Positions 40,857 through 49,984 of a stretch of 64,000 nt of DNA are shown one piece after another. Position 1 is the first letter of the stretch. Each line of letters starts with the position of its first letter. A program made the translations under genes and the position numbers. The notes under the pieces are model-generated. The model searched no databases, was not told the origin of the DNA, and worked only from the letters and a program-made list of their open reading frames with translations. Source of the DNA: Clostridia bacterium (lineage in GTDB: Bacteria; Bacillota; Clostridia; Oscillospirales; Acutalibacteraceae); the NCBI GenBank assembly GCA_017403265.1, contig JAFQOJ010000016.1, forward strand, positions 1 to 64,000, read 5' to 3'.

Positions 40857-42236
40857 TTGAACAGTCTTGTAGTCTTTCGCAAAACGGTAATGAACATTAT
40901 TAAAGCTCTGATTATCGCATCAATCACCTTTTCTTTTATTCAAGTTTGGGTAACAAACTATACCGATTCGCTTTTCAGCCGTAACGGTAACTATGTTGTT
41001 ATCTTTTCATTTGTGTTTATCTTGGTGATTTTCTGTTCGCTTTATAGTGCTTTTAAAATAGGCATTTACCGCATACATGAGCTTGTATACAGCTTTTCGC
41101 TATCAATTATTATTACAAACTTCCTTATGTATTTAGAGCTAAGCCTTATAGCGCGTGAAATGGTTAAAATCGCGCCTTTGGCTTTAAATGTTTTAACTCA
41201 AATTGCTATTGCGTTTATAGGCTGTGTTTGTGCCAACACTGTTTATTTTAAGCTATACCCTGCAAGAAAGTTGGTTGCGGTTTTCGGTGATGACGCTACA
41301 GGCTTTAAGCTTATAAACCGTATGAGCCATATACCCGAACGCTTTAAGATTGAGCGCGGTGTTAATGCCAATACAACCACTATTGAAAAAATTAAAAAAG
41401 CAATCACTCCTTATGAAGGTGTTATAATTTGCGATATTGATAAAAATATTGAAAAAGAGATATACGCTTACTGTTATGCATCGGGCAAGCGAATATATAT
41501 GCTACCTGCCATAACCGATATTATTATCAACCACAGCTACGAAATTCAAATAGGCGATACCCCCGTTATTATGAGCCGTAACCGCGGCCTTACCACCGAG
41601 CAAAAGATTATAAAAAGAATTATGGATATAGTAATTTCTGCTTTGGCACTTATAATTGCAAGTCCATTTATGCTTTTTACTGCTTTGGCAATTAAGCTTG
41701 ACGACGGCGGACCGATATTCTTTACCCAAAACCGCATTACTAAAGACGGTAAAATATTCAATGTTTTGAAGTTTCGCTCTATGGTGGTTGACGCGGATAA
41801 AGACGGTGCAAAAAAAGCCGAAAAAGATGACGACCGCATAACTAAGGTTGGTAAATTTATCCGTGCTTGCCGTATTGACGAATTGCCCCAGCTTATAAAT
41901 GTTCTTAAGGGGGATATGTCGCTTGTAGGCCCCAGACCCGAGCGAATTGAAAATGTATACGAGTATTCTAAAGAATATCCCGAGTTTGAACTAAGGCACA
42001 AGGTAAAAGGCGGTATTACAGGCTATGCTCAGCTATACGGAAAGTATAACACAAGCCCTAAGGACAAGCTTAATATGGACCTTATTTACATTGAAACCTA
42101 TTCAATAATACAGGATATAAAGCTACTTATTTTAACCTTTAAGGTTTTGTTTATGAAAGAAAGCACAGAAGGCTTTGATGCAAGTGCAAACGCAAACCTT
42201 CACCCCGTAAACAATAAAAATAAATCTGGAGAATAA
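40857..42236 (+). CDS. polyprenyl glycosylphosphotransferase (sugar-phosphate transferase for surface polysaccharide)
   Basis: A 459-residue membrane enzyme. Four N-terminal helices (about 10-120) and a Rossmann-like middle domain (about 135-230) lead to the C-terminal catalytic domain. It is recognised from KRIMDIVISALALIIASPFM, FFTQNRITKDGKIFNVLKFRSMVVDAD, and the signature DELPQLINVLKGDMSLVGPRPERIE. It transfers a sugar phosphate to undecaprenyl phosphate, the first step of an exopolysaccharide or glycan. It starts at TTG 40857 after AAGGATG. No other glycosyltransferases are nearby, so it may act with genes elsewhere. Confidence 0.9.
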   Translation: MNSLVVFRKTVMNIIKALIIASITFSFIQVWVTNYTDSLFSRNGNYVVIFSFVFILVIFCSLYSAFKIGIYRIHELVYSFSLSIIITNFLMYLELSLIAREMVKIAPLALNVLTQIAIAFIGCVCANTVYFKLYPARKLVAVFGDDATGFKLINRMSHIPERFKIERGVNANTTTIEKIKKAITPYEGVIICDIDKNIEKEIYAYCYASGKRIYMLPAITDIIINHSYEIQIGDTPVIMSRNRGLTTEQKIIKRIMDIVISALALIIASPFMLFTALAIKLDDGGPIFFTQNRITKDGKIFNVLKFRSMVVDADKDGAKKAEKDDDRITKVGKFIRACRIDELPQLINVLKGDMSLVGPRPERIENVYEYSKEYPEFELRHKVKGGITGYAQLYGKYNTSPKDKLNMDLIYIETYSIIQDIKLLILTFKVLFMKESTEGFDASANANLHPVNNKNKSGE

Positions 42237-42238
42237 AT

Positions 42239-43393
42239 ATGGAACTAAATAGTAAAACCATTAAAAAAATACTACTCTTGGTATTTTTATCTGCAATTAT
42301 AATATGGGCTGTATTTAATATGGGTATGGTAATCGGCTTTTTAGCTAAGCTGTTTTCCTATATAAGCCCTATAGTTGCCGCATTATGTATAGCATTTATT
42401 CTCAATGTGCTATTGCGTGTTCTTGAAACTAAGGTTTTTTTCTTTTTTGATAAGGCAAAGCACAAATTTGTTAGGAAAATCAAGCGTCCATTATGTTTGG
42501 TGCTTACCTACCTTCTTGCAATTGGCATTATCTCACTATTGGTTTTGGTAATTATCCCTGACCTTATTGATACAGTTATTTTTGTTGTAAAATCTCTGCC
42601 ATCCTTTTTAAAGGATGCTCGCGAGTGGGTTGTAGGAATACTCTCTAACTTCGGTATAGCCGAAAATAAAATCCCCACAATCAATTTTGATATAAATGCT
42701 ACAGTTAACACTCTTCAAAATCTTTTAAGCGACTATTCCAACACGATAGTAAACGGTGCCGCCAACATCACTTCATCAGTTGTAGGGGGACTATACGATA
42801 CCGTTTTCAGCATAATTATTTCGGTTTATATTTTAGCCCAAAAAGAACGCATAGGCAGATTCTTAAAAAAGGTTATCAATTCATTTATTCCCAAAAAATT
42901 CTCAAAAACGGTTTATTATATATCCTCTCACGCGTCCGAATCGTTTTCGCGTTTTATCGGCGGTCAGCTTACCGAATCGGTAATTTTAGGTGTGCTTTGT
43001 TATATAGGTATGCTTATTTTCCGCTTCCCGAATGCCGCTATTATATCGGTTTTAATTGCGGTATCTTCATTAGTACCTATAGTAGGCGCTATAGTGGGTG
43101 TTGTAATTGGTGCCCTTTTAATAGTTATTACCAATCCTATAAAAGCGCTTTTCTTCATTCTGTTTATACTAATTCTTCAACAAATTGAGGGTAATGTTAT
43201 TTATCCAAAGGTTGTAGGGAAAGCTGTAGGACTACCCTCCATTATGGTAGTAAGCGCCGTGCTTATAGGCGGCAACATAGGCGGAATTTTAGGAGTACTT
43301 TTAAGTGTGCCGCTTTCGGCTTTACTTTTCACTCTTTTAAAGGAAGCTATTGCCAACAAAAAGAAAATTAAAGTTTCAAAACAAGAAAATTAA
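42239..43393 (+). CDS. AI-2E family transporter (PerM/YrrI-like)
   Basis: A 384-residue membrane protein with about eight helices. Family features are the N-terminal pair of helices, a soluble middle loop (about 120-175), and GGQLTESVILGVLCYIGMLIFRFPNAAIISVLIAVSSLVPIVGAIVGVVIGAL. A QIEGNVIYPKVVGKAVGLPS block comes next, then LGVLLSVPLSALLFTLLKE. Family members export autoinducer-2 or ions; the substrate cannot be told here. It begins 2 bases after the sugar transferase stop and ends at the terminator 43405-43438. Confidence 0.88.
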   Translation: MELNSKTIKKILLLVFLSAIIIWAVFNMGMVIGFLAKLFSYISPIVAALCIAFILNVLLRVLETKVFFFFDKAKHKFVRKIKRPLCLVLTYLLAIGIISLLVLVIIPDLIDTVIFVVKSLPSFLKDAREWVVGILSNFGIAENKIPTINFDINATVNTLQNLLSDYSNTIVNGAANITSSVVGGLYDTVFSIIISVYILAQKERIGRFLKKVINSFIPKKFSKTVYYISSHASESFSRFIGGQLTESVILGVLCYIGMLIFRFPNAAIISVLIAVSSLVPIVGAIVGVVIGALLIVITNPIKALFFILFILILQQIEGNVIYPKVVGKAVGLPSIMVVSAVLIGGNIGGILGVLLSVPLSALLFTLLKEAIANKKKIKVSKQEN

Positions 43394-43404
43394 TTTAATA
43401 ATTT

Positions 43405-43438
43405 AAGCCACAGATTAAACCTAATCTGTGGCTTTTGT
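43405..43438. terminator. bidirectional terminator
   Basis: AAGCCACAGATTA (43405-43417) pairs perfectly with TAATCTGTGGCTT (43422-43434) around AACC, then TTGTATTATTAT. It lies between convergent genes. Confidence 0.88.
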
Positions 43439-43442
43439 ATTA

Positions 43443-44507
43443 TTATAAAATCATTAATTCTTTCGGGCTTTTGGTTATATTTTCATAACCCTCATTTGTT
43501 ACTATTACGGTATCCTCTATTCTAACGCCAAACTTATTTTCTAAATAAATACCAGGCTCTACGGTTAATACCATACCGCTTTTTAAAACGGTATTATCGC
43601 GTGTATTAAAAGAGGGACATTCGTGAATATCAATACCTAAGGAATGACCTAGTCCGTGCCCGAAGGCGCCTTTAAAATCTTTATTTATAAAATTGCGCGC
43701 TACTGCGTCTACTTCCTTACAAACCGCTCCCGCTTTTATTTTTTCAAGCGCCATTTTTTGCGATTGTAACACCGTATTATAAACCTTTTCTTGCTCTTCA
43801 CTTACATTAGAAAGCGCTACAGTCCGCGTCATATCCGAACAGTAGCCACCCCACCTAGCACCAAAATCCATTGTAATAAAATCGCCCGCTTTAAGTTGTC
43901 GGTCTGTAGGTACTCCGTGTGGTAGGGACGAATTTTCGCCCGATACCACAATAAAATCGAATGCTACACCTTCGCTTCCGTTTTGCCTTGCAAAAAATTC
44001 TAAATCTAGTGCAATTTCATTTTCGGTTTTGCCTATTTTTATCCGCTCTAAAATGTAAGAAAAAGCTTTATCGGTAATAGCCTGCGCGGATTTTATAAAC
44101 TCGATTTCTTTGCTATCTTTAATTGCCCTTAGCTCTTTAAGCGCATTACTGATTTTATTGCTCTCTAAAATCTCTACCCCTTCTAATACAGCTTTAAGGG
44201 CTACAAAAGTATCCATATTTACTTCATCAGTATCTAATAAGAGTTCCTTAATGTTTTCCTTTTTAAGTATTTCTAATACATGCTTGTAAGCGTTCTCCGA
44301 AAGCACCGTCTCTACCGTTTTTACAACCGCTTTTGCCTTTTCGTAATAACGAAAATCTATTAAAAAAACTGCTTTTTCACATGTAATAAGTATTAGACCT
44401 GCGGAAGAATGAAACCCTGTTAAATAAAAACGATTAGAACCTCCTGTTATTAGCGCCGCTTCATGTTTTTCTAACTGATTTTGTAATTTTTCTATCCTTT
44501 TTATCAT
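43443..44507 (-). CDS. M24-family Xaa-Pro aminopeptidase
   Basis: A 354-residue metallopeptidase that removes N-terminal residues before proline. The creatinase-like N-terminal domain spans about 1-125. The pita-bread catalytic domain has all five metal ligands: Asp in ITMDFGA, Asp in CSDMTRTV, His in GHGLGHSLG, Glu in LTVEPGIY and Glu in VRIEDTV. No signal peptide, so it is cytoplasmic. Its start lies inside the 3' end of the AGCS symporter gene (47-base overlap). This pairing suggests amino-acid or peptide salvage. Confidence 0.92.
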   Translation of the reverse strand: MIKRIEKLQNQLEKHEAALITGGSNRFYLTGFHSSAGLILITCEKAVFLIDFRYYEKAKAVVKTVETVLSENAYKHVLEILKKENIKELLLDTDEVNMDTFVALKAVLEGVEILESNKISNALKELRAIKDSKEIEFIKSAQAITDKAFSYILERIKIGKTENEIALDLEFFARQNGSEGVAFDFIVVSGENSSLPHGVPTDRQLKAGDFITMDFGARWGGYCSDMTRTVALSNVSEEQEKVYNTVLQSQKMALEKIKAGAVCKEVDAVARNFINKDFKGAFGHGLGHSLGIDIHECPSFNTRDNTVLKSGMVLTVEPGIYLENKFGVRIEDTVIVTNEGYENITKSPKELMIL

Positions 44508-45819
44508 TACTGCTCTCCTCTAATTGTAAAACCGCATTTTTAGACAAATAAATAATCGCAAATATGTTTATAATAAGCATTATTCCGTTAAAAAATTCGG
44601 CTATTCGCCAAGCTGCACTCACGCTTATTAAAGCGCCCACAATACAAAATAACGGATAAACCAAAACAAATATCCGCTCTCCCTTTTTGCCAATTAAAAA
44701 TCGGCTCGCCGTAATACCGTAATTTGCCCAACCCAGTATACTTGAAATACCAAAAAGGCATAGCATTACCGTAAGTATCGGCTTTGAAAAAGCCCCATAA
44801 GTAAACGATAAAGCCTCATTTACAAGCTCACTCGAAGCTACACTGTTATAATCTATAATAACCCCGCTTAAAAGAATTGTCAATGCCGTCAGAGTACAAA
44901 TAAGCAATGTATCTACAAAAACCTCAAACATACCGAAAAGACCTTGGGTTTTGGGACTTGCCTTTTTAACCATAGCGTGTGCTAAACCCGAAGTTCCAAG
45001 CCCTGCTTCGTTAGAAAATACCCCCTTTTGCGCACCTGTTATAACGGTAGTATATAAACTGCCTACCGCACCGCCTGTTACAGCAGAAGGCTTAAATGCA
45101 CCCTTTATAATGCTAAAAAAGGCGTCGTCAATAAGGCTTATATTTTTAATAATTACGCTTAAACAAAAAACAATATATAAAACGGCCATTAAAGGCAGTA
45201 CCGCCGTTGTAAATTTAGTGATTTTTTTAGCACCACCTATTATTACAAAAGCAACTACTAGAGCAAAGCCTAAACCTATTAAAAATTTTATAAAACCGTT
45301 TTGAGTCGCAACCGAAACACAAGCATTAATTTGTGTTATGTTTCCTGTTGTAAAGGTACTCAGTATACAGGAAATTGAAAAAATTGCCGAAAGACAGCCT
45401 CCCGCCTTACCCATTTTTTCCTTTATATAGTACATAGGTCCGCCGATATACTCTTGTCCTATTTTTTTACGGTATAGCACCGCCACCGTAATTTCCACCG
45501 CCTTTATTACCATACTAAAAAAGGCGCTTACCCACATCCAAAAAACCGCGCCCGCACCACCTACCGTAATTGCCGCCGCCACCCCCGCAATATTACCCGT
45601 TCCCACGGTTGCCGCAAGAGAATTACATATTGCGCCCTTAGCGGAAATACCGTCTTCTTGAGTGCTTTTTTGAGAGAGCGAAAATTTTAATGATGCAAAA
45701 AATCTTCTAAACTGCACCGCTTTGGTTTTATATGTAAAAATAGCGCCTGCAAGCACCAAAAATGTAAGCGGTAGCATTCCTGATATTAAATTTTCCAAAA
45801 AAAGTAAAAAATCTTTCAT
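44461..45819 (-). CDS. alanine/glycine:cation symporter (AGCS family)
   Basis: A 452-residue membrane protein with about ten or eleven helices. Hallmarks are the N-terminal LVLAGAIFTYKTKAVQFRRF and GAICNSLAATVGTGNIAGVAAAITVGGAGAVFWMWVSAFF. The YIGGPMYYIKEK motif and GAQKGVFSNEAGLGTSGLAHAM follow. AGCS carriers import alanine or glycine with sodium or protons. The final 15 codons overlap the peptidase start. Substrate specificity is not visible. Confidence 0.92.
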   Translation of the reverse strand: MKDFLLFLENLISGMLPLTFLVLAGAIFTYKTKAVQFRRFFASLKFSLSQKSTQEDGISAKGAICNSLAATVGTGNIAGVAAAITVGGAGAVFWMWVSAFFSMVIKAVEITVAVLYRKKIGQEYIGGPMYYIKEKMGKAGGCLSAIFSISCILSTFTTGNITQINACVSVATQNGFIKFLIGLGFALVVAFVIIGGAKKITKFTTAVLPLMAVLYIVFCLSVIIKNISLIDDAFFSIIKGAFKPSAVTGGAVGSLYTTVITGAQKGVFSNEAGLGTSGLAHAMVKKASPKTQGLFGMFEVFVDTLLICTLTALTILLSGVIIDYNSVASSELVNEALSFTYGAFSKPILTVMLCLFGISSILGWANYGITASRFLIGKKGERIFVLVYPLFCIVGALISVSAAWRIAEFFNGIMLIINIFAIIYLSKNAVLQLEESSNDKKDRKITKSVRKT

Positions 45820-45877
45820 ACATCATCCCTATTCCTTAAAATATAATATTTTATTAAAGAAATATTTATGATAGCGG

Positions 45878-45906
45878 TTGAAATTTTCGTAGTGGTATAG
45901 TATAAT
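45878..45906 (+). promoter_or_regulatory. SigA promoter of the cysteine desulfurase operon
   Basis: TTGAAA (45878-45883), 17-base spacer, TATAAT (45901-45906). Confidence 0.78.
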
Positions 45907-45938
45907 TTTTGTGTATATGATTTTGGAGGTGTACCTAT

Positions 45939-47063
45939 ATAGTTTATCTTGACAACAGCGCAACCACAAAACCTTGTGAAAAAGCAATAGAATATATGAA
46001 TAAGGCGCTAATAGAAAATTGGGGCAACCCCTCCTCTTTACATACTTTAGGTATGCATGCCGAAATTGCGGTAGATAATGCCAGACAGTGTGTTGCAAGC
46101 TCTATTTCGGCTTCTCAAAAAGAGATTATTTTCACATCCTGCGGCACCGAAGCCAATAATACTGCAATAATGTCAGCCCTACACCGTAAAAACCGCGGCA
46201 ACCGCATTATTACCACTTCTATAGAGCATCCGTCGGTGCTGAATGCGGTAAAAGCTTTAGAAGATTTTGGCTTTCAAGTAATTTATTTAAAACCGAAAGC
46301 AAACGGTGTAATAGATTTAGTTGATTTAGAAAACGCACTTAACGATAAAACCGTACTTGTAAGCATAATGCTTGTTAATAACGAAACAGGCGCGATACAG
46401 CCTGTAAAGGAAGCGTGTGAGCTTACTCATAAACTTTCAAAAAACGCTTTTTTCCATTGCGATGCGGTACAAGCCTATGGCAAAATGCCTATAAATGTTA
46501 AGTCTTTGGGTGTGGATTTACTGACGGCAAGCGGACATAAAATTCACGCGCCAAAGGGAATAGGCTTTTTGTATTGCTCACAAAAAACGCATATCTCTCC
46601 CCTGCTTTTCGGCGGTGGTCAGGAAAACGGTATGCGTTCAGGTACAGAGTCAGTTCCGCTTATCTGTGCACTGCAGGGTGCAATAGAGTCGTTGCCGAAT
46701 CTGAAAAATCAGCTTAACATCCAAAAAGATTTATACGATTATACTGTAAAGCTTTTAGAAAATACGGGTTTTGCCACAATAAATTCCAACCAAAACGTTC
46801 TCCCTTACGTTTTAAACATTTCTCTAAACGGCTATCGTTCTGAAACGGTTTTACACTTTTTAGAAAGTAAAAATATTTTTATTTCAAGCGGAAGCGCCTG
46901 CTCTAAAGGTAATGTAAGCTATGTTTTAAAGGAAATGGGCAAGGATAATAGGGCGATTGACTCGGCTATTCGTATCAGCTTTTCCCGTTTTAATACAAAG
47001 TCGGATGTTGATACGCTTGTAAACGAGCTTATAAACGCTACAAAAAAACTCAGAAAGGCATAA
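45939..47063 (+). CDS. iscS: cysteine desulfurase (NifS/IscS class), apparent ATA start codon
   Basis: A PLP enzyme of about 374 residues that takes sulfur from cysteine. The N-terminus reads VYLDNSATTKPCEKAI in frame from 45942. TSCGTEANN binds PLP, VQAYGKMP is followed by LTASGHKIHAPKGIGFLY with the Schiff-base Lys, and SSGSACSKGN has the active Cys. Between an in-frame stop and the conserved start there is no ATG, GTG or TTG. The only near-cognate codon at the right place is ATA (45939-45941), 9 bases after GGAGG. A shorter start at ATG 45996 would delete the conserved N-terminus. It precedes thiI by one base, a usual sulfur-relay pairing. Confidence 0.85.
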   Translation: MVYLDNSATTKPCEKAIEYMNKALIENWGNPSSLHTLGMHAEIAVDNARQCVASSISASQKEIIFTSCGTEANNTAIMSALHRKNRGNRIITTSIEHPSVLNAVKALEDFGFQVIYLKPKANGVIDLVDLENALNDKTVLVSIMLVNNETGAIQPVKEACELTHKLSKNAFFHCDAVQAYGKMPINVKSLGVDLLTASGHKIHAPKGIGFLYCSQKTHISPLLFGGGQENGMRSGTESVPLICALQGAIESLPNLKNQLNIQKDLYDYTVKLLENTGFATINSNQNVLPYVLNISLNGYRSETVLHFLESKNIFISSGSACSKGNVSYVLKEMGKDNRAIDSAIRISFSRFNTKSDVDTLVNELINATKKLRKA

Positions 47064-47064
47064 A

Positions 47065-48234
47065 ATGAAAGAAATTATACTTATTAAAAACGGCGAATTA
47101 GCCCTTAAAGGTCTTAACCGCTGTAACTTTGAAGATATACTTATTAAAAATATTCGCCGCAGATTAAAAAGTTTGGGTGAAGTTACAATAAGAAAGGCTC
47201 AATCGGCTATTTATATTGAGCCAAAAGAAGAGGCTTTTGATTTCCATGAAGCGCTAAACCGCGTAAAATTAATATTCGGTATTGCGGGCTTTAGCCGTGC
47301 GCTTGTTTGTGAAAAGGATATGACGGATATTTTGGAAAAATCCCCCGAATATCTCAAATCGACCTTAGAAAATGTAAAAACCTTCAAGGTTGAAGCTAAG
47401 CGCGCCGATAAGCGTTTCCCCTTAAAGTCGCCGGAAATTTGCCGTGAATTAGGCGGTGTTATTCTTTCAAAATACCATCATTTAAAGGTTGATGTTCATA
47501 ACCCTGATATTACGGTTTTTGTTGAAATACGCGATACTAATGCTTATGTTCACGCTGAACAAATACAAGGCGCAGGCGGTTTACCTGTTGGCACCGCAGG
47601 TATTGCTTCTATTTTAATTTCGGGCGGCATTGACAGCCCTGTTGCCGCTTGGACTATGGCAAAACGAGGTCTTAGGCTAAATGCCATACACTTTGCAAGC
47701 CCGCCGTATACAAGCCCACGTGCCGAAATGAAGGTTAAAACCTTACTCTCTAAAGTAGCACGCTATAGTGGCTGTATAAACCTTGCAATAGTACCCTTTA
47801 CCGAAATTCAGGATGAAATTGCAAATAATTGCCCCGAAGAATACTTTACCCTTATTATGCGCCGTATGATGATGCGTATAGCAGAAAAAATAGCGCGTGA
47901 ATCGGGCAGCTTAGCACTTATCACAGGCGAAAGCTTAGGCCAGGTTGCAAGCCAGACCTTACCTGCCCTTGTAACAACCGATGCAGTTGCAAATATTCCT
48001 GTGCTTCGTCCATTAATCGGTATGGATAAAGAAGAAATTGTCACTATTTCCCGTAATATCGACACCTTTGAAACTTCTATTTTACCTTATGAAGACTGTT
48101 GTACGGTATTTACCCCTAAACATCCCAAAACTCGCCCCACACTAGAGTCTTGCAGTGAGGCTGAAAGCGGTTTAGAGATTGATACTTTAATTGAAAAAGC
48201 CATTAGCGAAACTCTTTATACCTATATAGACTGA
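47065..48234 (+). CDS. thiI: ThiI: tRNA 4-thiouridine synthetase
   Basis: A 389-residue enzyme for 4-thiouridine at tRNA position 8, and perhaps thiazole sulfur transfer. An N-terminal ferredoxin-like and THUMP region (about 1-165, IKNGELALKGLNR; EICRELGGVIL) precedes the PP-loop ATP pyrophosphatase domain with LISGGIDSPVAAW (about 186-198). LITGESLGQVASQT and PYEDCCTVFTPKHPKT carry the catalytic Cys region. The rhodanese extension of the E. coli form is absent, as in Bacillus, where a dedicated desulfurase delivers sulfur directly. That partner is the gene immediately upstream. Confidence 0.94.
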   Translation: MKEIILIKNGELALKGLNRCNFEDILIKNIRRRLKSLGEVTIRKAQSAIYIEPKEEAFDFHEALNRVKLIFGIAGFSRALVCEKDMTDILEKSPEYLKSTLENVKTFKVEAKRADKRFPLKSPEICRELGGVILSKYHHLKVDVHNPDITVFVEIRDTNAYVHAEQIQGAGGLPVGTAGIASILISGGIDSPVAAWTMAKRGLRLNAIHFASPPYTSPRAEMKVKTLLSKVARYSGCINLAIVPFTEIQDEIANNCPEEYFTLIMRRMMMRIAEKIARESGSLALITGESLGQVASQTLPALVTTDAVANIPVLRPLIGMDKEEIVTISRNIDTFETSILPYEDCCTVFTPKHPKTRPTLESCSEAESGLEIDTLIEKAISETLYTYID

Positions 48235-48247
48235 GAGGTTTTAAATT

Positions 48248-48730
48248 TTGAATTCCGAAATTCTAAATAAAGCCGAAAAGGTAGTTGCGCTTTTAAAACA
48301 AAAAAATCTTAAAATTGCTACTGCAGAGTCCTGCACAGGCGGTATGGTATCTACATATATAACCGCAGTTTCGGGCGCTTCTAAGGTTTTTGAAATGGGG
48401 CTTGTCACCTATTCTAACCGAATAAAGAATGAAATTTTAAATGTAGAAAATCAAACACTCGATACTGTAGGTGCCGTAAGTCACGATACCGCAAAGCAGA
48501 TGGCAGAAAATATTTGCAGGCTATCAGGTGCGGATATAGGTGTTTCGGTAACAGGTGTTGCGGGTCCCGATTCACAGGACGGCTACTCAGCAGGCACAGT
48601 TTTTATAGCCTCAAGTTTTAACGGCAAAACCGAAGCCAAAAAGCTTAATATAGAACCTCGCAACCGAAATTATGTACGCGAGAATGCTGTATATGAAATT
48701 TTAAATTTAGTAATAAATCGTTTAACTTAA
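48248..48730 (+). CDS. pncC: nicotinamide-nucleotide amidohydrolase (CinA C-terminal domain, PncC)
   Basis: A 160-residue enzyme that deamidates NMN to nicotinic acid mononucleotide. IATAESCTGGMVSTYITAVSGASKVFEMGLVTYSNRIKNEIL and ETVGAVSHDTAKQMA-like sequence (here DTVGAVSHDTAKQMA) with VSVTGVAGPDSQDGYSAGTVFIA are diagnostic of PncC. The start is TTG 48248, after GAGAGG. Only the C-terminal half of the full-length CinA architecture is present. The following gene appears to carry a degenerate version of the N-terminal half. Confidence 0.92.
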   Translation: MNSEILNKAEKVVALLKQKNLKIATAESCTGGMVSTYITAVSGASKVFEMGLVTYSNRIKNEILNVENQTLDTVGAVSHDTAKQMAENICRLSGADIGVSVTGVAGPDSQDGYSAGTVFIASSFNGKTEAKKLNIEPRNRNYVRENAVYEILNLVINRLT

Positions 48731-48741
48731 GGAGAAGCAAA

Positions 48742-49626
48742 ATGTTAGAAAATTTTAAAACGGACATAATCTACTATGATACAGCCTCCGATTTCGAGCT
48801 TGAATTCAACCTTTGCGGTTGCTGCAGAATGCGTTTATTCAACGATAAATGCTCGGATAAAAAATCACTCTTATTATCTTTGTCGCGCGCAGTATCCCGT
48901 AGCCGCGTTATAATTGTTACCACTTCACTTTTCGGCGAAAATAATATATTTAAAACTGTAGCATCCGCCATAGGCTCTGATACCGAAACGATTGACAACA
49001 GCCAATACAATATTGCAAGCGATACCGAAATAACAGTTATAAAAGGCTCTTTGCCGCTTGTAACCGAAGACGGTATTTTTGGTGGCTGCATTATAGAAAG
49101 CGGTCCTCAAAGCCTTATTGTACTTACCGACAATCAAGCGGTAAGAAAAACGCTTATGAAAAATCTTATACATCCATATATTAAAGAAATAGCATCAGGT
49201 AATGATGATGCTCCATCTCATACCGAGATTATAACAGACCAAGACCTTCCCGAAGCTGAGACAGATGACATCGAAGAAAACACACCCGACACCGAAAGCG
49301 ACGCACTTATAACAGACGAAGATTATGATACCGACGCTCAAGACGGCATCGACACAGGCTATTACTCCGAAGATGAGCAACTGTTTACCGACACCTTTAC
49401 CGACGCTACCGATTCAGAGGATAATGATTACTATGACGATGGCGACTATTATATAGATTCAGCCGAAGAAAAATCTTCAGCATTTAATATTTGGATGCTA
49501 ATAATTTCAATCATTCTGCTCGTAGGATTGACAATTTTATGCTACTGCATTTTCTATGTACCCACTAAAGCAGGTATATCACCGTCAGCATACTTAAAAG
49601 ATGTATTTGATACAATGTTTAAATAA
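48742..49626 (+). CDS. membrane protein with degenerate CinA-N (MoCF)-like domain and acidic linker
   Basis: A 294-residue protein. Residues about 40-155 resemble the end of a CinA/MoaB-type domain: AVSRSRVIIVTTSLFG takes the place of the nucleotide-site strand, and GIFGGCIIESGPQSLIVLTDNQAVRKTLMKNLIHPYI aligns in pattern with the LPGxPxEM...VxPYL region. The catalytic motifs GGxGPT and LPGxP are lost. Residues about 160-255 are an Asp/Glu/Thr-rich linker. One transmembrane helix (about 264-286) lies near the C-terminus. It follows pncC by 11 bases. I infer a decayed or repurposed partner of PncC; no activity can be assigned. Confidence 0.65.
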   Translation: MLENFKTDIIYYDTASDFELEFNLCGCCRMRLFNDKCSDKKSLLLSLSRAVSRSRVIIVTTSLFGENNIFKTVASAIGSDTETIDNSQYNIASDTEITVIKGSLPLVTEDGIFGGCIIESGPQSLIVLTDNQAVRKTLMKNLIHPYIKEIASGNDDAPSHTEIITDQDLPEAETDDIEENTPDTESDALITDEDYDTDAQDGIDTGYYSEDEQLFTDTFTDATDSEDNDYYDDGDYYIDSAEEKSSAFNIWMLIISIILLVGLTILCYCIFYVPTKAGISPSAYLKDVFDTMFK

Positions 49627-49638
49627 TAAAAATAAAAC

Positions 49639-49675
49639 AACACCGCAGACTCTTTTTAACAGTCTGCGGTGTTTT
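49639..49675 (+). terminator. rho-independent terminator after the sulfur/PncC operon
   Basis: AACACCGCAGACT (49639-49651) pairs with AGTCTGCGGTGTT (49661-49673), then TTTAC. It is between convergent genes. Confidence 0.85.
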
Positions 49676-49711
49676 ACTGTTTGGTTGAATTTGGTAAAAA
49701 CAAGCCCCATA

Positions 49712-49981
49712 TTACTTAAGCGCTCTGTCAAGCCATACAAAACCTACATCAAGTGCTTCAAACATAGTACTTTTTGTGCTTTCCTTTACTATACGATCCT
49801 TTTCATTAAGCTCGGTATCACTTTTCAAAAGCTTAATATTGATTTTATTAGGATTATCATCGGTATCCTTTGAAAGTATTGTAAACTTTACAATATGGTT
49901 GTCGTTCATATCACCGTAGTAAATTTCATCACCGCTTCTTACAAGCGGTTTTCCCATATATTCTAAAAATTTTTCTGCCAT
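49712..49981 (-). CDS. small conserved hypothetical protein
   Basis: An 89-residue soluble acidic protein (KFLEYMGKPLVRSGDEIYYGDMNDNHIVKFTIL...), predicted as a beta-rich N-terminal half and a helical C-terminus (TMFEALDVGFVWLDRAL). There is no known motif, signal or membrane segment. It starts 3 bases after the stop of the preceding small gene, so the two form an operon. I do not recognise the family. The two genes' shared promoter and good ribosome sites support real coding. Confidence 0.65.
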   Translation of the reverse strand: MAEKFLEYMGKPLVRSGDEIYYGDMNDNHIVKFTILSKDTDDNPNKINIKLLKSDTELNEKDRIVKESTKSTMFEALDVGFVWLDRALK

Positions 49982-49984
49982 TTT

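Noticed and set aside
45996..47063. Cysteine desulfurase starting at ATG 45996
   Set aside because: This start would remove the conserved LDNSATT segment, which is in frame upstream and preceded by GGAGG, so the longer form was chosen.
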